Below the pieces are notes generated by a model that saw only the letters and a program-made list of their open reading frames with translations, searched no databases and was not told where the DNA came from. 64,000 bases of DNA. Origin: Isoetes taiwanensis. Its lineage: Eukaryota; Streptophyta; Lycopodiopsida; Isoetales; Isoetaceae. Positions within the stretch are counted from its first letter, which is position 1; the number at the start of each line of letters is the position of its first letter. The DNA is taken from the NCBI GenBank assembly GCA_021234155.1, contig JAJEKV010000144.1, positions 1,240,001 through 1,304,000 of the forward strand, in the 5' to 3' direction. Made by a program: the position numbers and the translations under genes. This document shows positions 21,656 through 33,804 of the stretch, piece after piece.

Positions 21656-21869
21656 TTCGATCCGTGACGCCTGAGTTTGCCCTCTTCCCCATTTCCTCGT
21701 GCCCTGCCCTCAAGAACTCCTCCATCTATGGTCGATTGCCTGACTTGCGGATATCCGTGTACGCCAGATCGTTTCTCGTGACTTATCTTTTCTACTCCGC
21801 CCCGCTTTTCCTATGTCTCGACCTCGGATCCATTCTAGTGCCCCCTCTCGGTTTCTCGCTCAAAAGTAG

Positions 21870-22510
21870 TTGAAGCAGTTGATCAAGCTGGACTCAAATT
21901 TTGCAAAAGACACAACTACAATATATCTTCATCATGCTATTGTCGATTATGCAGAAGCTCTCACACAACGAATTTTAAACTTGAAGTTTTTTTTCTATGC
22001 TTATGATCTTCCCTATGAAGTGGTGATATACACCAATGTTATTGCCGCTTTCAACATTTATTTCCCAGGTGGTATATTTTGTGAATTCGGGATCGAGGCA
22101 AATGATATGGCAATGTTGATGGCAAGATTGTACACGTGGATCTTATGATATAATTGCTTTGAGGAACGATATCATGGTATGAGTCCTTCTACAATGGGTC
22201 CGGACGCCCACATTACATGGAAATATAATGTTCCTCAGGTGCAAATCCGTGCTCATTTATTCTAAAGAAAAATATGTTCATACTAGTTTTTGTAATCGCC
22301 CATCCGCTCATTGCACTCGTGGATTTGAGTGCATCATGTGTTAAACCCCGATCCATACGAGGCATTTTGGATCGGAAGGAAAGCTTTATGCAAAAGACAT
22401 TGCTAATCTAATTTATCCAAGTGGTCGCGATCATTTCCAAGATCATGAAGACATTTATGCAAAAAGCTTTATGCAAAAGACATTGATAATCTAATTTATC
22501 CAAGTGGTCG
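21870..22510 (+). pseudogene. Alanine:glyoxylate aminotransferase 2-like gene fragment
   Basis: This matches the N-terminal third of the class III, PLP-dependent mitochondrial AGT2-type enzymes, which transaminate glyoxylate. Visible blocks are [17 protein letters not shown] (about 21912), [22 protein letters not shown] (about 22091) and YDIIALRN. In a different frame come YHGMSPSTMGPDAHITWKYN and then PQ, up to a GT donor at 22239. A further exon near 22325-22430 gives HHVLNPDPY and then FGSEGKLYAKDIANLI after a shift. Several frame changes occur, and a 45-bp piece near 22381 is duplicated near 22467. The PLP-lysine region is missing, so it is a pseudogene. Confidence 0.85.
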
Positions 22511-22519
22511 ATCATTTCG

Positions 22520-25500
22520 CTTTATGAGCTCTAGCGATTGTTGTTCGGTTCGGTGATGTAGATAGGGAAGCTCTAATGCAAGGACGTTGGCCGAAGCTTT
22601 GTCATAAAATCATATTCTAATTTAGAGATTGCCGTTCTACTTTTATTGCAGAATTTGGCGGACACTGGAGTTCCAAAATTCGGCCCCGCTATTGGAGCTC
22701 TAGAAAGATAGGTCTTTCTGGCCTTGGGTAATGTTGAGCTAAGCTATGAAATCTAGTGCTTATTTGATTCCTGGGTATTTATGAGCCCAGCTAAGGAAGA
22801 TGCCTATGAATTTTGAGACAAGTTCCAGAATCTTTTTGCTACAAGAAATAGCATATGGATCAACTGCAAGCAAGCTCCGGGCATTTTTTTATTTGCAAAT
22901 CCGACTTGCCATTCGTCTGCCGTCACTAGGTTTGTATGCTTCATTATTTTCGAAGCTATTGGAGTAACACTTCGATTTCGTTTCTACTTTGCACGCTATC
23001 TCTGCCCTGTATTGTCTGATAGAAGTGGGCAAGCATTTGGATTTCAAAACCAGAGGTAAGGTTGTTGTAGCATTGTAAACCAGCAAAGTGCTGTTTCCCC
23101 ATCTCCCCAAATGGCTGTGCATTCATGTGATTAACGTATATGCCCAATTCTTATGTAATATAATATTTCATGATGAGAGATCGCCTTATATGGAGACATT
23201 GTTAGGTGAGTTATAGCAATCATTTATTATTTGACCATGTTCGTCCTGCTATACTCTCTTCTCGATACAAATCATGGCCATCTTTCTTGCGCTTTTAAAC
23301 GTATTATGGAGCTGATGAGGTGGGTAAGTCGAAGCTTGTGAAAGCAGGATCAAAAGCAAGCCGGATCAGGCCTTGTGGAACCGCTGAAAATGTTGTTTGA
23401 TATTGGGACATACAGTGACGAGCTTCTTACCACATCCCTCCTTAATCATTACGTGTCTAGCATTCTAGTGCTTCCCGATATTTTTCATCGTGATACATAT
23501 CATTTGCTTTGGTGTTTTAACACTTCGCCTTTGACAATTGTTCTTTAGAGCTGCAATGATGGAGTTTAAGATTAACGGTCGAGATTCCATTGGGGAAGCT
23601 AAGCAAGGAAACTATTGAACAAGGTAATATAGTGGCCTTTGTTGCGTGTTTCATCTTTTGGTTTTACCATCCAGTAGCAGAAATTTCCAAGCAAAATGTA
23701 TGTCCCTCCCCGCAAAGATACAGTCTATACAACCATCAAACATAAGCAAACCCTTTGCACATGAATAGACCAACGAGAAATATTCTTATACATGTTCAGG
23801 TCGATGGAAGACATAAATCCATGCATTGTGGTAATAGTAAAGTCGGGTCAGACTTTAATATGCAAGAACAAGTAGGTGCAACTTTAATAGGGTCAACAGT
23901 TGTCATGTGACAAACTTGAAATTAGTTACTTTTATATCTTGCTACCTAGATAACAAATGTGCCAGATCCCAGCCTATATAATATTTAACTACATAGTTTG
24001 TTCTTGCTGGAATAAGAAAACTATGAAATCAGAAAGTCGTGGATTGGTTGCCATTGAGTTGTGCAACAAGAAAACTTTGAGATGTAGATTTAGATCTGAA
24101 CGAGCAGTAACTTAAGCACACAGATCTCCATGCCATAGCAGGCCCTAAAGATTTAGTTGGTTTAATAGCTGTAGTACAAGCTTTACATTGCCAAACGGAA
24201 CCTGTGCTGTGGCTTGTGAAGGTGTGTTGAGATCTGAAGTTGATGAGTTGTTCATTTGTATTTTGAGGGCATACAGGGAGACGTTGCTTGAATGTGGCAG
24301 TCTGTGTGTCTTTGTATTGGCGGTGATGGCAAAACTCTGCCAGACTATGATGCATAGGGAAATCTGAACCCATCTTTGATTATCTCTTTCCATCAGCAAG
24401 TACTAGCAGATTATATGTGGTAAAGCTTTTATCTTGATTTTCAAGTTTTTTATTTTGAAGTGACAATGATTGTTCTCGATTCGGTTATCGGTCCACGATT
24501 TTGAGCAACTCGCAACATATAGAGATTGTTAGTAAGTCCCCTATATACTGTTGTTGTTCCATGTTCTATTAAAACCGCTTCCCTCATGCTTAAATTCAAG
24601 CCGCGAATCGTCACACTTTATATGATGAATATGGTAATAACAACATGGAGTGGTCGATAATGAGTTATGACATCGCCACTATTTCATTCCTGTGGATACC
24701 TTCATGATCGAGATGTTGAAGATGTTATCACGATGAAAACCATGTGCCGGGAAGTATATGAGTACTAAAGAAAAAAAGCCGTGAACATGGACATTGGCTT
24801 CGATCAATTATAAGCATGTAAACTTTGATTATTGTCATAAATGAATGGAAGTCGCTTTGTACATTTAAATGTTACACCCTTTTAAGTTCTAACCCGCTTT
24901 TCAATATTGCATCGAAGGCTTTGCAATGAGGATTTGCAATGGTCTTCTTAGTGTTTGAATGTAAAACCGAAGTTATGCCGCAGAGTCTATTAAATTAAAT
25001 GCATGTATTAAAGCTCCCCTGTTGCTCCCAAGTGAGATGCATGGGACAAGAACATAGCCCGGCAAAAGTGCAAAATGCAAGAAGGTGTGAATGTTAAAAA
25101 GGACGTAAGGGAGAGAAGGAGAAATTTCTTTACAACTTTGTTTCCTCCGAATTTGAACTCCACCGCAGTGGCGAGAAAGATCATTGCCAACTGATTTCAA
25201 AAGAACATCTTGAGCCTTATCGCATAAGGTATTTATCAATGCTCAGAAAAATGTGCTGTGTCACTACCTGATTTCCATGTAGAAAACCTCCAGAGAAAAC
25301 AATGTTGGTGACGCTGGATTTATCAGCATATAGACAAGCTAAATGTGCAATTTCGTTTGTTATCATAAGTATTAGTGCCTTCACCATGTTGTGTCGTGAT
25401 TGTTTTGCTGCAGATCTCCATTTTGGTCGTACAAGCTATTATTCAAAGAGTTTAAGCACTTTGCTGCTTGAAATGCTTAAAAAAGGGTAAGAATAATATA

Positions 25501-25940
25501 AAAATCTTACTTTTCCAAATGAAGATGCAATTGTTGTTGTTGCCAGCCCCATGTCAGAATAATTGCCACCTAAGTGAAGGCCAAAGCGGGAGTTTAAAAG
25601 CAAGAGCAATGCTAAAAGTGCCACTAAAGCCTAAAAGCAAGGACTCAGATTGGTTGTCAATTGGAACTGAAAAGACGTTCCTTTAGGAGATGAACCCTTC
25701 TATTTTTCTTACAGAAATTAAAACTCTGGTTATGGCGGCTGATAAGCTATCCTAAGGGACCCTGGTGCTTCTCGTTTTTGTTTAAAACATTGCACTCTTG
25801 CAGGGGATCCGGATTTGATATCTATATCAAGGACATCGCTTCTGGTATACACAGCTTTGCCAAATTTGGTCATGCTGATAGAGAAAATGGCAAGCCCAAG
25901 ATTGTTGTGCTACCGGCAAAACAGGGGCCTGGTCTGCAGC
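22520..25940. other. Long gene-poor stretch
   Basis: ORFs on both strands are under 115 codons and show no domain I recognise. Parts of 22520-23650 may be the eroded continuation of the aminotransferase gene, but no downstream exon motif was found. Confidence 0.4.
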
Positions 25941-25944
25941 ATTT

Positions 25945-26036
25945 AGGCAGATCCCTGAAATCTTTTCTGACCAAATGTTTCCGTTGTGCTTTACTGTTTG
26001 GAGCGTGGCATTCAGCCCGATGGTCATATGCCGGGG
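25945..26036 (+). pseudogene. Possible WD40-type exon scrap
   Basis: One frame gives AFRQIPEIFSDQMFPL and CFTVWSVAFSPDGHMPG, ending before GTAAGT. WSVAFSPDG is the classic start of a WD40 blade. Only about 30 residues are readable and the upstream frame is closed, so this is tentative. Confidence 0.25.
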
Positions 26037-26039
26037 TAA

Positions 26040-28325
26040 GTTGCAAATAGAAAGGCCTGCATCCTTGTTTTACATCTTAGGGAATAAATGCTCCGAGCTT
26101 AAATTTTCTTAGTAGCTGGCTTGGCAAGGTCAGTGTATTTGTTGAGGCAACCAAGTTTCTTGAACACAGTGAGATTTGTAATAGAAGGTTTTTGTGGTAT
26201 ATATGAGTACTCTGTCACAGGAGGCAAGTTCCTCTTTAGTTTTAAAATGTCTTCTGGCAAGGTTCAAATGGAAAATGAGTGGAACTCTCTCGTCTAAAGA
26301 CATGCAATTTTCTCTTTGTTGAAAGGGATCTCATTATTTTAAAAACAGATTCTTAAGCCAGATTTTATAGATTGGCTGTAATAAGGACTAGTAAAGAGTC
26401 AGCTTTAGAAATTTCACCTTTTTATGCTTGACAATCCTGAACTATTGTCCTGTCTTTTTGTTTCCGTTTATAATCTAGCTTTTATTAATGTAGATATGTT
26501 TATGCCTACCGTAAATATGGATGTGTATTATGTTTTCAGACAATTAAATAATGGTGAGCATGACTTCTGCTACAATTTCTGCACCAGATCTTCAGGTTGC
26601 TAGTGCAAATGATGGTAGGTTGTGCGCATTTGGTAAGATTACAAAGTCGGGTCAGAATTTGTCTTATTAAAACTCTTGCTCTATAAAACTATTTCCCCGC
26701 CTTAAAATGCTTCTCGTCCCCAAGTATTTTCTCACGCTGAAGATGGCGATGTTTGTCTTCAAAATTGTGTTGTCAATCCAAATATTTAAAGAAATGTTAA
26801 GATCATAGGTTATCTTACAAGGTGGCAAAGATTTGTGCATTTCATGTGATATAATTATTATTGCAAAATAAGATTTGGTAATTGCCGCAGACTTGCATCA
26901 TAAAGCAAGTTCCATAATCTCTATTATGTTGACTGCTTTGTTATATGCACTGCTATGCCGGAATGATGGAATGCACATGGTAAGTTAGGTTAAACCATCC
27001 AGGTCCATTAGTCTGCCATGTTGCCTATGTAGTTGTATATTGATGGGTTATTGTATTGGCATGTTTGAGTTGAAGGTCTTGAATAATTTTGATCCCGCTC
27101 ATTCACCTAAAAGTTCCATGTTTGTCTTTGAAGAGCAAAGAAAGAAGTAGGATTGTTACACTAACAACTCCCTTTTAATAACTCCTTTAAATGCTTAGCC
27201 TTAGTATTTTTTCGGCTAATAAACCGCAAGGGCCGGCTTGGCAGCTTGATGGGCAATGCATTGACAGAGGTTTGCTCCAACTGCTTTTGCAACCGCTTTG
27301 ATACAAGTTTATTTACAACAAAAGGATCAATCTCTTGATTTCTACACCCAGCCTATATAAATCTTCCGTATTTCTATTGCTCTTCTCAATCTTGCTATGT
27401 CCATTTCTCGGTACCTCTAATTTTAAGGTTTTTTCCTTACTTTACAAAACTGTTGCTTTGTTGCAAATGGAATGTTGACAAAAGAAAATGTCGGATAACT
27501 TCGTCCCCTTTTTCGTTTAATTATTATATATGTTTTCAACGTAGCATTGCTACTACTGCGATTTCCTAGCATATCCCATGGACATGCATTTTTTAATTTC
27601 AGATGTGACTAACCGGAGCGAATATTGTCCACGGAACTTTAAAATTTTGAAAAAATGCTAAGGCTTCTCATGGCCGTGCTTGCTAGTCTATTATCGTTAG
27701 TTGTTTCCATTGCTCCCATGTGTCGGTTCAACTTGGTGCTTCGCGATGGTGGTGACCGACGAGCTTTGGCTTCATTTATGTCCTCCGGGTTAACAGTGGA
27801 TGGGCTTGTGCTAGAAGCGTGTATTTGCTTTTAATTAGGGATGGATGTGGCATATGAGTTTAATGTCTAAAAAAATCAAAAATATATCTGTGGTTTATCC
27901 TATTCCTCGCGCCTATCTACCTGGCATTCAATCCATTTTCTGCTTCTAGCAAAGGTGGAGCAGGAGACCGGCGCCATGTAGCTTATCAAAGAGAATCGAC
28001 ATCTTATCATCTTAAGTCGCTTTGGTTTGGTCGGCCTCGTAAGTCTTCTCAGAGGTTTCATGGTGTGCTTTCTCAGATCCGATCGGTTCGAAGTTAACCC
28101 CTCGCCATGGCCGGCTGTTGATTGGCTTCCAGACCTTGGTGCAGAGTATGGCTGGCTTAGTTAAGTTCTTCTCTCATTTTTTGTTCTATTATGTCCGTTG
28201 TACTTAAGTTGTTTTGTACATTTTGTGCCCCGTGGCTCATTTTCACTCGTGTCTTATAGCAAGGGTGCATTACTCGATTTTTCACATCGTTACAATGTAC
28301 CAAGTATGAAGCTAAGTTGAAGGAG
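26040..28325. other. Intergenic stretch, no recognised gene
   Basis: AT-rich, many stops in all frames, no domain recognised. Confidence 0.4.
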
Positions 28326-28590
28326 GGGTGAAGCGTTGGGAGTTCCAAATTGACGAAGGTATATTTCTCATTGCAGTTTCTTGAGCAAATATTGGAATTC
28401 AGGCTGGCCTATGATTATAATTCTAATGCATGTTATTGTTACAGAGCAAGTCATTTTAGGTTTTGAGAAGGCAGTTGCATTTATGAAGAAAGGTGAAACC
28501 ACAACCATTTGGATTGCTCTACCCCAAGGGACCTTGCAGTAGTGCCGCCAAACTCCAAGTTAATTTATAAGGTAGAAGTAACTCTGAAGA
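28326..28590 (+). pseudogene. FKBP-type peptidyl-prolyl isomerase fragment
   Basis: FKBPs catalyse proline cis-trans isomerisation, and plant multi-domain forms act as HSP90 co-chaperones. The first short exon ends WEFQIDE at 28358 before a GT. The second begins after the AG at 28444 with EQVILGFEKAVAFMKKGETT, the conserved middle of an FKBP domain. After a frame change near 28530 come RDLAVVPPNSKLIYKVEVTL, the end of the domain (the usual 'VPPNSxLxYxVEL' strand), and a possible GTGAGT donor. The splice phases agree across the 86-bp intron. The rest of the gene is missing and the frameshift removes the YAFG-like region, so it is a pseudogene piece. Confidence 0.85.
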
Positions 28591-28599
28591 GTGAGTTTC

Positions 28600-28955
28600 T
28601 TTGTATTTTGCATTTTGGTGGCCATTGCAAGAGTGTGGCTTTGCGGCAAGAGCAGTTAAATGTGCTGCATACTATTTTTCAGCCCGATATTAACACGGAT
28701 TTTTGAAGAACAGGAACTGCAATCCTGATAGGGCTGTGAAAACCTAGGCCTTATTTCCATGTATTTTTCCAAAAAGTTGCGTTGGTTCAAAATTGTTTTG
28801 TAGAATGTTTCTCTTTATCATATCTTTATATCCATGTTCATTACTGTTTGTGAAGCCTCATATATCTTATGGACTTTGTATACGTATTCACAAGTGCACT
28901 TTCTGCCATAGTATCAGATTGAAACTGTGGAAAACTGAAAAAGATGCGGCTTATG
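28600..28955. other. Intergenic stretch
   Basis: No gene recognised between the FKBP fragment and the antisense PPR scrap. Confidence 0.4.
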
Positions 28956-28960
28956 AAGGT

Positions 28961-29182
28961 CTATTCTCTTGGATTGAACAAATGCTGAGGATATGCTACA
29001 ATTAACACATTGCATGGAACCAAGTTGTAGCCAGGGATGTTATCAAATATAGAACAGAAATCTGCCAAGCTGCCACACTTTGCATGCAGAACTGTGCTAG
29101 CTTTCAGCACGTGCATGTACAAATCTATCTCCAGTGAGAAATGACATGCCAGCATGTAGCCTTGCCTTTTGCATTTAGGCAA
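28961..29182 (-). pseudogene. Antisense PPR fragment
   Basis: The minus-strand frame reads DLYMHVLKASTVLHAKCGSL and then FCSIFDNIPGYNLVPCNVLI and VAYPQH. This matches the PPR pattern 'LVNMYAKCGSLxDARxIFDxxPxxNVVSWNxLIxxYAQH'. About two repeats survive. It lies on the opposite strand from the PPR remnants at 18.5 and 19.3 kb, so these are separate insertions or duplications. Confidence 0.75.
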
Positions 29183-29189
29183 AGGAGGG

Positions 29190-31300
29190 TTGTGGTTATT
29201 TGTTTCAGATTTCTAGCTTTTATCTTCATAAGAGAGCTTGACATAAAGCTTCAGTAATTGGAACTGGGACTAGAAAATGTCCAGTCCTGTTTTTAGAGTT
29301 GTATTGTGCTTCTTTGGAAAGGCCCCTTATCTGGAATTTCATAGTATTTCAATGTTACATGGCGGGTACAGTTCCCGTGGACCTGATCCTGCATTCAATA
29401 TTCATGTCACCATAAATTATGGTGTGATGCAATTTTTCAGTCAATTGCTACTTTTGTCTCTTTATTTTGCTACCCATTTTTTGCACAGTCATGAATGAGA
29501 TGAACTGTGCCATCTGGATATGGCAGAGTCAGAAGGTATGAACCAACATAAAAAATAGCTCATGTCGCATCTCTTGGAAGGTCATCTGCGATAATGCTTG
29601 ATCCAGTTTGGTGCAACTGGACCTTTGCTATGATTCTGCTATTTCTAGGATTACTGCTAGTATCTATGATGTCACACAGGGTCTCTTTTCCACTTCTCTA
29701 AATCCTTTCCTTCTTAAATCTATTAATCAAGTTCTGTTTTGCAAGGGCCGTTTGTTGATAGTTTATTTCGTTTGCGGGCAATAGCTAACGATTTTGCATT
29801 TCGGCTGCATTTTCAACACTTATCCATTTGGCTGTAGTGGCGATGGAGCCACTGGTCTGGCGATTACCTCCATAGCCAAAAGCTGGCTAGGTTTTGTACC
29901 ATTGTAGGTTGCTCAGATGACTGCGAGTGATGGCACTATCCTTTCCATGTGGCTGAGGTTTTAATAGGAACTCAAGAACATTTTACTATCACTTTCCATA
30001 ATAAATAGGGTATCTGAAGTTGTGTTAAATAATCTTTTCAAGATCCAATAGTTATTGTACATGTTAAGCACCACACCTAATGTTGCTTTGCACCCATACC
30101 ATTTCATAAAGTTGGTCATGGCAATGTGCCTCTGCAAATAAAAGCAAATGTGGCTGATGTTGTCTCTTTGAAAATTACTGAGAAGATTACTGAGAAGAAA
30201 CATAATAGCAGTCCATGCAATTTGTTGATTGATGTTGCATAGGTGACATCCATGGTTTGTACACGCAAATGTGGCACTGTTAAAATTGCAAATAATAAGT
30301 TCCTTACATTCCATGATTATTTATGGTCGAAATTCGATCGTAGAATTCAATCGTATGTCTGCAATAGTCCTTTGTGTCAGTATGAGATTAAAATCAACTT
30401 AAGGTTGTCCTATTAGGAAAGAATTAGTAGTACTTGGGTCCTAGATTCTACAGATGTCTTTGGACGTGATCGCATTAGTATTTGTCAATAAAAGGCTAAT
30501 GAGCCAGAAAACATACCAGCCCTATGCAAAAACAAGCCAAGACTTATGTGGCTCTTCTCAACACATGCATTTCCTATTCTTTGTGGTACTTATTTCGAAT
30601 GATTGCAAGCGAGGTTGTTCATATCGCAAGATTATATGGGCCTATGAGTAAGCTTGTCCAAATGAAATGCCTTCGCCAAAAAAGGTCTGGTCACGCCTTA
30701 CTTTTTTATGCAAGAATATTTCTTCCACTTATTAGGCAATTGCTCTCTAAGTTTAAAATTTTGATGCTTGCACCGCAGTCTTGACGCCCCTCAGACAGCT
30801 TTGATTGCAAAGACATTGCCGGGTATCTTTTAATTTCGATATTGACTTTGATGGACGATGTGTGAACATGCATTCAATAACTCGCATGTAGCAGGCAACA
30901 TATTTTGATTTGAACATATGCTATTATTAAAGCTACTGAGGCAACATTGATTTGAACATATGGTATTATTAAAGAGATACAATTTGCCTGAGTGTTGTTG
31001 CAAACTTCACGGATTCAATTGTAAATATGGGTTGAAATTCACAAGTTATACTCTTTTGAGTTGTTTTTGAAATCCATATTTAAAGCACCATAACTTGAAG
31101 ATTCCAACTCCGTTTTAGATGATTCTACCGCCTTGGACATATCTCACTATTATTTCTATTTGTGAAAATCGCCTTTATGTTTGATCAGTCACAAAGAAGT
31201 TATTATCATTTTAGTCAAACTCAACATTTCTAAGGGTATTTTGGTAATTTTGGCAAGATATAGGGGCATTTTGTAAATTTTCTATTGTTTTATCCCACAA
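29190..31300. other. Intergenic stretch with one local duplication
   Basis: TTGATTTGAACATATG(C/G)TATTATTAAAG occurs twice, near 30905 and 30948. No gene recognised. Confidence 0.45.
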
Positions 31301-31332
31301 AAACTTTATATATACACAATTATATAAGCACC

Positions 31333-31429
31333 CACCATGTTCTAGTACTTTGAGGTGTCGCCGTGTGAGTCGTCCAGATCTGAAATCGACGGTCCATGCG
31401 ACGACACCTCAAAGTATTGGAACATGGTG
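31333..31429. other. Foldback element, 97 bp
   Basis: Arms CACCATGTTCTAGTACTTTG...and its complement ending CATGGTG pair over about 31 bp with few mismatches, enclosing a GTCCAGATCTGAAATCGACGG loop region. The upstream TATATACACAATTATAT matches the sequence just after the AT microsatellite at 21311, so both may belong to one family of short non-autonomous elements. Confidence 0.75.
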
Positions 31430-31760
31430 AGGTGGCAGCAATATTTGGTGTAGCAGATCTTAACCGTTAGATCAAAAGGTGAGCATAAATCCTAGCCATT
31501 AACTTTCTAATATTAATTTTTTTTTTTTTTTTAAAGGAGGTGAGGTGGCACCCTCATAATAAAAAAAGTAGTGAGGTGTCAAGGCATTTATGAGTGGACA
31601 TTCTAGGAAGCTTCCCTTTGCTTAATCGCCTTCAAAGGCACATAGCTTGCAGTAGAGGGGTCGGATGAAGGTGAAGCCCACGCCGTTGGATTGCTCTCAT
31701 CGAGAGCTTTCCGATGAGTGGTGCTTTGGCATTATTTTTTCGCAGTTGGAGCCAACATGA
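31430..31760. other. Intergenic stretch
   Basis: It has a T-run near 31508-31522 and no recognised gene. Confidence 0.4.
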
Positions 31761-31764
31761 TCGA

Positions 31765-32500
31765 ATACTAAGAAAGAGAATCTAGGAGAATCGTTATAGG
31801 ATCTTAGAGAATCCAAAGGAATATCATGAGAATCTTAGAGAATTTATGGGAATCACAAGAGAGCATCTTTGAGAATGTAAGGGAATCTTGATAAAATCTT
31901 TAAGATCCTAGAGGAAACTTGAAGAATCTTGGGATCAAGGGGAATCTTTATAGAATCTATGGAAACTAGAGGATCTCAAGAGAATCTAGAGGAATCTCAA
32001 GCGATTCTTTGAAAATCTAGGGGAATATTCCTAAAATCTTTGAGAATTTAAAGTAATCTTGATGGAATCTTGGAGAATCTAGAAGAATTTAGGAGAATCT
32101 TCATAGAATCTTGGAGAATCTAGAGGAATCTTGGGGTATTCTTTTGGAATCCAAGGGAATATAAAGGAATCTTCAGAAAATCTTTAAGAATCTATGAGAA
32201 TCTAGATGGAATCTTGGAGAATCTAGGAGAATCTTAATAAAATATAAGAGAATCTATGTAGAATCTTAAGAATCTAGGTAATCTTTGTAGAACTTTAAGA
32301 ATTTTAAAGAATCTTTGAAAATCTAGGAGAAACTAAGAGAATCTTAAGAGAATCTTTGAGAATATAGGAGAATCTTTCTGAAATTTTTGAGAATCTAGGG
32401 AAATCTTGATGGAATCTTAGAGAGTCTAAGAGAATCTTCATAGAATCTTGGGAAATCTAGGGGAATATTCATAGAATCTTGGAGAACCTAGAGGAATCAT
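31765..32500. repeat. GAATCTT/AGAATCTAGG minisatellite
   Basis: About 735 bp made of variants of AGAATCTTGGAGAATCTAG in a roughly 12- to 30-bp rhythm, with dozens of GAATCT words. It is degenerate, so no unit is exact, and it ends within the first bases of the 2.17-kb duplication. Confidence 0.85.
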
Positions 32501-32879
32501 GCTTTGTTGTGTGACTTGCTATGTACATTTGCAAAAGATGACTACTTTCTATTGTTCACATCTAGAATCTGCAGAATGTCACCAAGTTGCATGCCAACCT
32601 GTAGAGAGTGAATCATCCTGTTTGGATCACTTGTAGAGAGTGACTCATCCTCTGTGATGTGCACTGCATGGCATGTGATGAGGCATTGGATTTGAGAATT
32701 TATTTGCAGTGATGCACTGTTTAATTCCAAGGGCAATGTGACCTTGACCTCATTTGAATAAACTTCCAATACCTTTCGAATGCTAGCGCACTTCCTGCCA
32801 TGGTATCAAACTGAGATCTGTGGAAAGCAATGAAAAAAATGATGGTTATGAAAGTCTATTATTTTAGATTGAACTCAAA

Positions 32880-33030
32880 CTGAGCGTATGCTGCAATTAG
32901 TATAGTGCATGGAACCAAGTTGTGCTGCAAGGCAAGCTCCTGTACTTTGCGTACAGAATTTTTGTAGTTTACAACATGTGCATGTACGAACCTATATCTG
33001 ACCAGTGAACGACTAGCGAGAAACGACTGG
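32880..33030 (-). pseudogene. Antisense PPR scrap in copy 1
   Basis: The minus-strand frame gives VQELALQHNLVPCTILIAAYAQFEF, which resembles the PPR segment 'ARxLFDxxPxRNVVSWNxLIAAYAQHG'. It is related to the 28961-29182 scrap. Only one repeat or so is readable. Confidence 0.55.
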
Positions 33031-33682
33031 GAATGGACGTTATTGGATGCTAACACCTCGAGTTGCATTTGATAAAATAAAACATCATGATGAGCTTGTG
33101 CAATTGTGCTTGCCATACAGATTGGCAATAACAGTAGCCATTTAGCAATTGTACTTGTGTTACAGATTGACAATAATAGTAGCTATTTAGCAATTGTACT
33201 TGCCATATATATTGGCAGTAACAGATTGGCAATAACAGATTTCTAGCTTTTATCTTTATAAGGGGCGGCCTAGTGTAGTAAGGGGCTTTTCTGATCATAT
33301 AGCCATAGGCTAAGACTGCTTTGCTTTGTAGGCAGTGATCCCGTTCATGGCAATCTGTCAGTTGTTTGAAGCTACAAGTTTTTCCATTTCTCTGTTATTA
33401 AGCTACTGTTATTAAGCTACTGGGTCATATGTGGCTTCTGTTTTAATAGCATTTGATATGTATATTAGACTTATAGTGTTATTCTATAAGCGCGGGCCAC
33501 AACAGTTTTCTCTGTGCGTTTCTCCTTTGATCTTCTTGCCTAAAAATTTGTAGATTAGCGCTTTCACAAACTGCTTTTGTATATTTTGTTGTGTTTCTAG
33601 TCTATTGTGCACTAGCAAATTCTTTCTTTTCATCATGTTCATTGTCCTAATTTAGTCTCATCTAATTCTTGGCTTTATGCAG

Positions 33683-33804
33683 TCAATTGAGAGTCTTTCT
33701 GTATGCAAGAGGCCTTGCTTGCCCCTAGACAACTCATACTTCTTGAATGGCATGTTCCAATGGATTAAAAATGGATTGAAGCATGGAATACAATTAACTG
33801 CAGG
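33683..33804 (+). other. Exon-like block of unknown identity (copy 1)
   Basis: Bounded by TATGCAG and a CAG/GTTATG border. It translates as SIESLSVCKRPCLPLDNSYF and then LNGMFQWIKNGLKHGIQ without a stop. It is repeated in copy 2 at about 35856-35977. I do not recognise it. Confidence 0.3.

Noticed and set aside
24029-24399. Minus-strand ORFs of 84-114 codons
   Set aside because: No motif, no splice-site support, composition typical of random frames.
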